A stretch of DNA of 11,403 nucleotides from Deltaproteobacteria bacterium (GTDB lineage: Bacteria; Desulfobacterota; DSM-4660; Desulfatiglandales; B25-G16): contig JAGYMO010000115.1 in NCBI GenBank assembly GCA_018400255.1, positions 1 to 11,403 on the forward strand, given 5' to 3'. The translations under genes were made by a program, and so were the position numbers. Positions 6,300 to 11,403 of the stretch are shown here, piece after piece (the stretch's first letter is position 1; every line of letters begins with the position of its first letter). The notes beneath the pieces are model-generated. The model was not told the DNA's origin, made no database searches, and saw nothing but the letters and a program-made list of their open reading frames with translations.

Positions 6300-6977
6300 G
6301 TGGCTTTATCAGATGAAACATATAATAAAATCATGGATAAGATAGCAAGACCCCAGTCGAATCTTTCACTTATTGAGCTGTTAAAAGACCAGGGCGATGC
6401 AGGCAGTCTAATTAAGGCCTGTCTAAAATCGTTAGAAACTTTTCCGGACGATATTGCTGTTAGGGAACTTTTGGCAGAAATTTATCTTGAGCAGGGTTAT
6501 GCTGGACTAGCCGAGGGTGAAATAGATACTATCTGTCGCAAAATAGATGAGCTATCAAAAATATACAAGATTAAGGCAAAACTCTATAAAAAAGAGGGAA
6601 GGTTTGATGAGGCCATAAAATCATTACAGGTATATTCCGCACATTGCCCTGACGATCAGGAAGCAAATGGTCTTTTATCGGAGCTTGTTGCTGCTATGGG
6701 AGAGGAAAAATCCGTTTTAATAACCCCTACAATGGCTGAAATTTATTTCAAGCAGGGAGAGATAGAAGAGGCCATTAATATATATAGGGAAATTGTGAAG
6801 GCATTCCCGGATGATAAACAGTACAGAACAAGACTGAATGAATTGGAGAATATGAATGAACCTCAAAAGGTTGATGAAGGAGAAAAGGATACTACTAAAG
6901 AAAAGAAATTGAAGTTAATCAGCATATTAGAGAGGTGGGTTGATATTCTGGAGAAAAAAAAGACTTTAACTACCTAG
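6300..6977 (+). CDS. Tetratricopeptide-repeat protein
   Basis: A 225-residue soluble helical-repeat protein without signal peptide or membrane segment, so probably a cytoplasmic scaffold. At least two TPR units are clear: about 87-120 (KIKAKLYKKEGRFDEAIKSL) and about 142-176 (AEIYFKQGEIEEAINIYREI). A degenerate third lies near 36-69 (ELLAEIYLEQGYAGLAEGEI). After a charged linker (185-203) it ends with an amphipathic helix (206-220, SILERWVDILEKK), possibly a docking helix. GTG start at 6300 with a good RBS, AGGGGG (6288-6293), six bases upstream. It lies 17 bases after ftsB in the same run as exbB and exbD, so it may bind one of those membrane proteins. No enzymatic domain is visible, and the binding partner is unknown. 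Confidence 0.85.
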   Translation: MALSDETYNKIMDKIARPQSNLSLIELLKDQGDAGSLIKACLKSLETFPDDIAVRELLAEIYLEQGYAGLAEGEIDTICRKIDELSKIYKIKAKLYKKEGRFDEAIKSLQVYSAHCPDDQEANGLLSELVAAMGEEKSVLITPTMAEIYFKQGEIEEAINIYREIVKAFPDDKQYRTRLNELENMNEPQKVDEGEKDTTKEKKLKLISILERWVDILEKKKTLTT

Positions 6978-7101
6978 AATTTAAATCCTTTTTGAAATCT
7001 TTTTTTATGAAATCATCAACGTTAAAGATCAAAAAAATTAGAATTTATAGGTACGATAGAGCTTTAAATATCTATAATAGCCAAAAGGAGAGTAAACATA
7101 A

Positions 7102-7674
7102 ATGTATTCGACATCAGACTTTAAAACAGGATTAAAAATAGAATTAGACGAAAAACCTTTTATCATTGTAGAATTTTTGCATGTCAAACCCGGAAAGGGT
7201 GGGGCATTTGTAAGGACTAAGTTAAAGAACATGCTGACAGGCCAAATTCTTGAAAAGACATTCAGGGCCGGTGAGAAGGTTGGAGAGCCAAATATTCAGG
7301 AAAAGCAAATGCAGTACTTATATCAGGATAAGGGTGAATTCTATTTTATGGATACCGAAACATTTGAACAAATTTTTTTAACAGGGGAACAGCTAAAGGA
7401 AAATAAGCTTTTTTTAAAAGAAAATACTAATGTTAATGTGCTCATTTATAACGACAAAATAGTTGATATTGATTTGCCTAATTTCATTGATCTTGAAGTG
7501 ATAGATACAGAGCCGGGGGTGAAGGGAAATACTGCATCCGGAGGCAGTAAGCCTGCTACCCTTGAGCCAGGCGGTATTGTCCAGGTTCCCCTTTTTATCA
7601 ATATAGGCGATTTAGTAAAGGTTGACACGCGAACAAGAGCATATATCGAAAGGGTAGAACAGGGGCAAAGTTGA
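7102..7674 (+). CDS. efp: Elongation factor P
   Basis: A 190-residue translation factor that binds between the P and E sites of the ribosome and relieves stalling at proline-rich sequences. The three-domain EF-P length is normal. The N-terminal KOW-like domain has the loop KPGKGGAF (29-36), whose tip Lys32 corresponds to E. coli Lys34. The C-terminal OB domains include the family motif GDLVKVDTRTRAYIERV (near the end). A Lys at the loop tip means it could be beta-lysylated, carry another lysine modification or stay unmodified; it is not the Arg (rhamnosylated) type. No epmA or epmB is in the window. ATG 7102 has AAGGAG (7085-7090) upstream. A 124-base spacer after the TPR gene shows no convincing promoter, so read-through from the exbB operon is possible. 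Confidence 0.97.
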   Translation: MYSTSDFKTGLKIELDEKPFIIVEFLHVKPGKGGAFVRTKLKNMLTGQILEKTFRAGEKVGEPNIQEKQMQYLYQDKGEFYFMDTETFEQIFLTGEQLKENKLFLKENTNVNVLIYNDKIVDIDLPNFIDLEVIDTEPGVKGNTASGGSKPATLEPGGIVQVPLFINIGDLVKVDTRTRAYIERVEQGQS

Positions 7675-8726
7675 AAAAAAATACCTTCTTTAACTTTCTT
7701 GCTACCGGTGTTGGTAGCGTTCCATTTTTAGACGTAGAAGGGTCATGCAGGGATATTCTTAACAATTTTCCAAAATTACCATTCTGGCCGCAATTTGTTA
7801 AAAGAAACCTATTTGAAGATATGGCGATACAGGTAAGCGAGGGCTTGCCGCTAATAAAAATTAACACCGAGAAACGATCACTTTATATTAACCACTTCGA
7901 TGATAATCACAGCGAGCTTACCTCCTTTTATGAACATTTTATGTCTGAGGATACAGATTACTTTGCGTTTAGTCCGGAATACGTAGCTGGTATGTTTAAG
8001 CTTTTAGACTTAATTGATAATAAACAGGATAGCCAGAGCTCCTTTATAAAGGGTCAAATAGCCGGGCCTATTACCTTCGCAGGGAGTCTTATAGATAAAG
8101 CAGGTAAAACCGCGCTGTATAATAATGAAATTATGGATATGATAATAAAGGGACTTGCAATTAAGGGTTTATGGGCTGTGAAAAAAATGTCTCAGGCAAA
8201 AAGGCAAACCATTCTTTTTATTGATGAACCATACCTTTCCGGCTTTGGCTCGGCTTTTACACCCATACAGAGACAGGATGTTATTGCATACATACGAGAA
8301 ATCATAGATTATTTAAGATCACGCACTGACACATTGATAGGCATTCATTGCTGCGGAAACACTGATTGGTCTATGATAATTGAAACGGGAATTGATATAG
8401 TAAATTTTGACGCCTTTGATTACATGGACTATTTCTTGCTTTACAAGAAATCCATATTAGACTTTATAGAAGCCGGTGGTACAATTGCGTGGGGCATAGT
8501 TCCTACAACATCATACACAGGGAAAGAAACAGTTGCTGACCTTAAAGAGAGATTGGAAAAAGGGATTAACGTAATTCACCATTGGGGGGTCAGTAAAAAA
8601 ACCATATCTGCGCGCTCTATTCTTACACCTGCTTGTGGAGTAGGAACATTAGAACCGAGAATAGCAAAAAAAATTTTAGAACTTTTATCCAGCTTATCAT
8701 CTGTAATGACTAAATCTATCACTTGA
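7671..8726 (+). CDS. Core-MetE/UroD-like methyltransferase-fold protein (possible folate-independent methionine synthase type)
   Basis: A 351-residue TIM-barrel protein of the cobalamin-independent methionine synthase C-terminal/UroD superfamily. It contains only the catalytic half and lacks the N-terminal folate-binding domain of full MetE (about 750 residues). Visible elements: TGVGSVPF near the N-terminus (12-19), KGQIAGPITF (127-136), DEP (185-187, as in MetE DEPALRE), a zinc-ligand-like His226-Cys227-Cys228, acidic residues Asp247 and Asp250, and Cys322 in PACGVGT. The H-x-C...acid...C set mirrors MetE zinc ligands His641, Cys643, Glu665 and Cys726, with Asp in place of Glu. Short proteins of this kind take methyl groups from corrinoid proteins in some anaerobes (core-MetE families), which is a hypothesis here. 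TTG start overlaps the efp stop (TTGA), behind AGGGG at 7661. Confidence 0.75.
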   Translation: MKKNTFFNFLATGVGSVPFLDVEGSCRDILNNFPKLPFWPQFVKRNLFEDMAIQVSEGLPLIKINTEKRSLYINHFDDNHSELTSFYEHFMSEDTDYFAFSPEYVAGMFKLLDLIDNKQDSQSSFIKGQIAGPITFAGSLIDKAGKTALYNNEIMDMIIKGLAIKGLWAVKKMSQAKRQTILFIDEPYLSGFGSAFTPIQRQDVIAYIREIIDYLRSRTDTLIGIHCCGNTDWSMIIETGIDIVNFDAFDYMDYFLLYKKSILDFIEAGGTIAWGIVPTTSYTGKETVADLKERLEKGINVIHHWGVSKKTISARSILTPACGVGTLEPRIAKKILELLSSLSSVMTKSIT

Positions 8727-8758
8727 ATAGTTTTAAAAATATTTATTTCTGAGATAAA

Positions 8759-9754
8759 ATGGATAAAAAAATAGATTTGATTAATAAAGCACTCAATGAT
8801 CTTGAAAAAAACCTCTTTAGTTGTAGTTTGTGCCCCAGGAAATGCCATGTAAATAGAGGTAAGGGAGAAATTGGTGCCTGCGGGGTCGGGGCATTGCCAG
8901 TAGTATCAAGTTATAGTCTTCATTTTGGCGAAGAACCGTGTTTGAGTGGATATTACGACTACAACGAAAATAAGAAGACACAATCCTCCCTTTGCGGCTC
9001 AGGAACTGTTTTTTTTAGTGGTTGTAATTTGAGGTGTGTTTACTGCCAGAATTATCAGATTAGCCGGCATATTAATGGCTCCATTTTCTCTGTTGATGAT
9101 TTGGCATCCGCCTTCCTTTCCCTGCAAAAAAGAAAATCCTTAAATATTAATCTGGTCACACCCACCCATGTTATTATCCCTATCCTTAAGGCATTAAAAA
9201 AGGCATTTGAACAGGGCCTCAGCATACCTTTGGTTTATAATACAAGCGCCTATGATTCCTATGAAACCATCTCCAAGCTCAATGGGATTGTAGATATATA
9301 TTTGCCTGATTTTAAGTATTTTAATAAAAATACGTCACTTAGATTATCTAACGCCCCTGATTATCCTGAAAAGGCGGCCGATGCAATAAAGGAGATGTAT
9401 AGACAAGTAGGAAACCTTGAGATAGATGATGAGGGAAATGCAAAAAAGGGCTTACTCATACGGCACCTTGTTCTGCCAAATCATGTTGATGAATCATGTC
9501 AGGTATTAGAATGGATAGCGAAAAATCTTTTAAACGATGTATCCCTCAGCATTATGAGCCAGTATTACCCGTGCTATAAAGCGCCGGAAGACATAAATAG
9601 ACGTATCTTTGCAGAGGAATATGCCACTGTCTTGAAAAAGGCAGAGAAATTGGGTTTCGAAAATGTCTACACACAACCTGCTCCATTTCAATCTAAAGAT
9701 CATTTTATCCCTGATTTTGAAAGTGATGACGTATTTCCATGGAATCATGGTTGA
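8759..9754 (+). CDS. pflX: PflX-type (COG1313) radical SAM protein, pyruvate-formate-lyase-activase-like
   Basis: A 331-residue radical SAM enzyme resembling pyruvate-formate-lyase activases. The radical SAM motif C-x3-C-x2-C is Cys89, 93 and 96 (GCNLRCVYCQNYQIS), which holds the [4Fe-4S] cluster that binds SAM. Upstream is the PflX-type N-terminal cysteine set Cys22, Cys25, Cys29 and Cys41 (CSLCPRKC...GACG), likely a second metal centre, with Cys61 and Cys79 nearby. Downstream signatures include YLPDFKYF (after IVDI), the NLEIDDEG and RHLVLPN motifs, and SIMSQYYPC near 265. The substrate is unknown for this family, and no glycyl-radical enzyme lies nearby. ATG 8759 has only a weak GAGAT upstream. 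It follows the MetE-like gene by 32 bases in the same orientation, so is likely cotranscribed. Such enzymes are oxygen-sensitive, consistent with an anaerobe. Confidence 0.87.
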   Translation: MDKKIDLINKALNDLEKNLFSCSLCPRKCHVNRGKGEIGACGVGALPVVSSYSLHFGEEPCLSGYYDYNENKKTQSSLCGSGTVFFSGCNLRCVYCQNYQISRHINGSIFSVDDLASAFLSLQKRKSLNINLVTPTHVIIPILKALKKAFEQGLSIPLVYNTSAYDSYETISKLNGIVDIYLPDFKYFNKNTSLRLSNAPDYPEKAADAIKEMYRQVGNLEIDDEGNAKKGLLIRHLVLPNHVDESCQVLEWIAKNLLNDVSLSIMSQYYPCYKAPEDINRRIFAEEYATVLKKAEKLGFENVYTQPAPFQSKDHFIPDFESDDVFPWNHG

Positions 9755-9779
9755 ATATAGTATATTACAGGCGTAGAAT
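9751..9779 (+). promoter_or_regulatory. Candidate sigma70-type promoter of the MBL-fold gene
   Basis: TTGAAT (9751-9756, overlapping the stop codon of the radical SAM gene) and TAGAAT (9774-9779) are separated by 17 bases, four and five of six consensus matches. The start point would be near 9786, giving a leader of about 90 bases. Confidence 0.45.
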
Positions 9780-9785
9780 AACAAA

Positions 9786-9833
9786 TAAAGATAATCTTTA
9801 CCCATAGTGGCTATGAAATAATAAAACTATTTC
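9786..9833 (+). promoter_or_regulatory. Leader with three consecutive inverted repeats upstream of the MBL-fold gene
   Basis: Three back-to-back dyads: TAAAGATAATCTTTA (9786-9800, 7-bp arms around one base), CATAGTGGCTATG (9803-9815, 5-bp arms, 3-base loop) and GAAATA/TATTTC (9815-9820 and 9828-9833, 7-base loop). They lie between the candidate promoter and the start of the MBL-fold gene, so they could form RNA hairpins in a leader or be protein-binding sites. No known riboswitch class was recognised, and no anti-RBS pairing was seen. Confidence 0.4.
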
Positions 9834-9876
9834 ATTTTGAGAGGCTTTTCTAATAACAAAATTTTTAGAGGTAAAA

Positions 9877-10839
9877 ATGATAAATACAACGAAAGATACA
9901 ATGAAAGAGGTAGATACCCTCGAGGTAACAACGCTGATGGACAATTATGTGGATGTTCTTCTTAGAAATTCACCCGGTGTAAGAAGACCGCCTTTAGCCA
10001 TAGGCGGCGATATTCCCGCTGATGCACTTTTAGCGGAACATGGTCTATCCCTCTTGCTTACAGTAAAAAAGGGTGATGCATCTCATACAATTCTTTTCGA
10101 TTGTGGATACACAAATATTGGCGTTCCTCACAATATGGATCTTTTAGGTATAAACCCAAAAGATATAGAGGCCATTGTTCTGAGCCATGGACACATGGAT
10201 CATACTGGTTCACTGTATCCCGTAATGGCTGCTATAGGAAGACAAACTCCTGTAATAGTTCACCCTGATGCCTTTATTTCGCCGCGCTTCTTTGGCCTTG
10301 ATGATGGAAGGAAGATTAAGTTCCCCCAAACCTTAAAGAAAGAAGAAATGCTTGCTGCAGGGATCAATATAATTGAGAATAAATCGCCATATTTGCTGGC
10401 AGAAGACATGATACTGATAACAGGGGAGGTAGAAAGAGTAACAAATTTTGAAAAAGGGCTGCCAAACGCAACCTTTGAAAGGGAGGGCAAAAGCGAGTTT
10501 GATCCAATATTAGATGACCAGGCAATTGCGGTAAATGTTAAGGGAAAAGGTCTTGTGGTTATATCAGGCTGTGCCCATGCAGGCATAGTTAACACCATCA
10601 TTTATGCAAAAAAGATAACCGGCGTTGATACGGTTTACGGTGTATTAGGAGGCTTCCATTTATCAGGGCCTATATTTGAGCCTATAATTGAGGAAACAAT
10701 CAGGGAGTTTAAGAAAATGGATCCTAAACTTATCACTCCAATGCACTGCACTGGCTGGAATGCTATTGTAAGATTCTCAGAGGAATTCCCTTCATCCTTC
10801 GCACTGAACAGCGTCGGCACAAAGGTAACATTTGGATAA
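9877..10839 (+). CDS. COG1237-like metallo-beta-lactamase-fold hydrolase
   Basis: A 320-residue MBL-fold protein. The metal-binding motif HxHxDH is His104, His106, Asp108, His109 (SHGHMDHTG). Further probable ligands are His234 (GCAHAG), His261 (GGFHLSG) and His290 (TPMHCTG). The GCAHAG and GGFHL motifs are typical of the COG1237 group often annotated as 7,8-dihydropterin-6-methyl-4-(beta-D-ribofuranosyl)-aminobenzene-5'-phosphate synthase; that activity is known in few members and is doubtful here. No signal peptide is seen, so it is cytoplasmic. ATG 9877 has a good RBS, AGAGG (9867-9871), and a leader with three inverted repeats upstream. The gene may be separately transcribed from its own promoter. 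The next gene begins 12 bases later. Confidence 0.85.
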   Translation: MINTTKDTMKEVDTLEVTTLMDNYVDVLLRNSPGVRRPPLAIGGDIPADALLAEHGLSLLLTVKKGDASHTILFDCGYTNIGVPHNMDLLGINPKDIEAIVLSHGHMDHTGSLYPVMAAIGRQTPVIVHPDAFISPRFFGLDDGRKIKFPQTLKKEEMLAAGINIIENKSPYLLAEDMILITGEVERVTNFEKGLPNATFEREGKSEFDPILDDQAIAVNVKGKGLVVISGCAHAGIVNTIIYAKKITGVDTVYGVLGGFHLSGPIFEPIIEETIREFKKMDPKLITPMHCTGWNAIVRFSEEFPSSFALNSVGTKVTFG

Positions 10840-10851
10840 AAGTGTTTTAAA

Positions 10852-11313
10852 GTGAGACTACTGATCTATCTAATCCCGATACTTTATGCAATCTGCCCTT
10901 ATGACCTTTTACCTGATTTTCTTGTAGGCATTGGCTGGCTTGACGATTTGATTATATTAGGGGGTCTTTATTGGTATCACTTTATACACAGACCTGCAAA
11001 AATAAAGGAAAAATATGAAAGAGAAAGATACAAAGAGGCAAATTACCAGCAAAGGGGAGGCGCTAAAAATAGCACTCATCAGGAAGGACAGGGAACCTCT
11101 ACTGAAAATAACAGATTTTCAGGCCATGACCCGTATGAAATATTGGGGGTAGATAAAGGCGCATCAAAAGAAGAAATAAAGAATGCCTACAGACAATTGG
11201 CTGGAAAATATCACCCAGACAAGGTAAATCATCTCGGTGATGAGTTTAGAGAGTTGGCAGAGGCAAGATTTAAAGAAATTCAGGGGGCATACCAAAAATT
11301 GATGTTTAAATAA
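10852..11313 (+). CDS. Membrane-anchored J-domain protein with DUF1232-like N-terminus
   Basis: A 153-residue co-chaperone-like protein. The N-terminal 45 residues have one or two short hydrophobic helices with the ICPYDLLPDF...GWLDDLIIL pattern, closely resembling the small membrane domain DUF1232 (YkvA-like). A polar linker (50-90) leads to a C-terminal J domain (92-150) with the HPD tripeptide at 121-123, preceded by a DPYEILGV start and an AYRQLAGKY helix, as in DnaK-stimulating DnaJ proteins. Expected job: recruit DnaK to the inner membrane, comparable in layout to DjlA-like proteins. GTG start at 10852, 12 bases after the MBL gene, with a poor RBS, so translational coupling or a wrong start is possible; no earlier in-frame start fits the gap. 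No DnaK or GrpE gene is nearby. Confidence 0.82.
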   Translation: MRLLIYLIPILYAICPYDLLPDFLVGIGWLDDLIILGGLYWYHFIHRPAKIKEKYERERYKEANYQQRGGAKNSTHQEGQGTSTENNRFSGHDPYEILGVDKGASKEEIKNAYRQLAGKYHPDKVNHLGDEFRELAEARFKEIQGAYQKLMFK

Positions 11314-11331
11314 CGTGAAATAACGTTTTTT
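11312..11331 (+). terminator. Weak intrinsic terminator after the J-domain gene
   Basis: AACGT and ACGTT (11312-11316 and 11323-11327) form a 5-bp stem with a 6-base loop, followed by a short T run. A 9-base direct repeat AAATAACGT (11308-11316 and 11318-11326) overlaps it. The stem is short and AT-rich, so termination is uncertain. Confidence 0.3.
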
Positions 11332-11373
11332 ATTGTCTCCTTCAGGGAATGGGAGAAAAACCCTCGCCTTTTC

Positions 11374-11395
11374 CCCGCAGAGCGGGATCTCCGCT
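11374..11395. other. Two mutually exclusive GC-rich hairpins at the right edge
   Basis: CCCGC-AGA-GCGGG (11374-11386) and AGCGG-GATCT-CCGCT (11381-11395) share the AGCGG segment, so only one can form at a time. They lie in non-coding sequence that is more GC-rich than the neighbourhood. The window ends eight bases later, so what they precede cannot be seen. Confidence 0.35.
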
Positions 11396-11403
11396 TCGCT
11401 TCG

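Noticed and set aside
7073..7078. Perfect TATAAT before efp as a promoter
   Set aside because: No plausible -35 or extended -10 at 16-18 bases, and the start point would fall on the RBS.
6978..7101. Terminator between the TPR gene and efp
   Set aside because: The T-rich stretches have no preceding stem; repeated GAAATC copies are direct, not inverted.
8759..9754. EpmB-type lysine aminomutase partner for efp
   Set aside because: The protein is a PflX-type radical SAM enzyme, not a KamA/EpmB-like aminomutase; no epmA is nearby either.

Overview
The window looks like the chromosome of a strictly anaerobic, moderately AT-rich bacterium. It shows no phage, transposon, CRISPR or RNA-gene signal. 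The iron-sulfur diaphorase subunits, an oxygen-sensitive PflX-type radical SAM protein, a short core-MetE-like protein and Gram-negative envelope genes (ExbB/ExbD, FtsB) together suggest a syntrophic or sulfate-reducing Desulfobacterota (Deltaproteobacteria) lineage. That placement is inferred from gene content only. Fourteen protein genes are supported. Five use TTG or GTG starts, and the genes are closely packed.

Left block, minus strand (109-3911): rdgB (house-cleaning nucleotide pyrophosphatase), then a three-gene diaphorase operon, nuoE-nuoF-HoxU-like. The operon has its own convincing promoter (TTGACC-18 bp-TATACT, 3280-3251). The three genes overlap and form the NAD(H)/FMN/iron-sulfur module found in multimeric hydrogenases, NAD-linked formate dehydrogenases and electron-bifurcating enzymes. 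No catalytic subunit lies in the window. After the last gene there are 108 bases of non-coding sequence with a short tandem repeat and a dyad, then the window ends.

Divergent spacer (3912-4082): this holds a candidate promoter for the rightward phosphatase gene, with a perfect 10-bp palindrome over its -35 box.

Right block, plus strand (4083-11313): a PPP-family protein phosphatase. Next, behind its own promoter, comes a compact run exbB-exbD-ftsB-TPR protein (proton-driven envelope motor, divisome coiled-coil protein, TPR scaffold). After a 124-base spacer comes efp, whose stop codon overlaps the TTG start of a core-MetE/UroD-like protein. Then follow a PflX-type radical SAM protein, a metallo-beta-lactamase-fold protein preceded by a 5' leader with three consecutive inverted repeats, and a small membrane-anchored J-domain protein. 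The last 90 bases hold a weak terminator candidate and two mutually exclusive GC-rich hairpins.

I found no clear, wholly new multi-gene system. The observations most worth following up are the orphan diaphorase module with an altered cluster motif in NuoF, the structured leader before the MBL gene, the efp/core-MetE coupling, the ExbBD-FtsB-TPR grouping, and the DUF1232-like/J-domain fusion.
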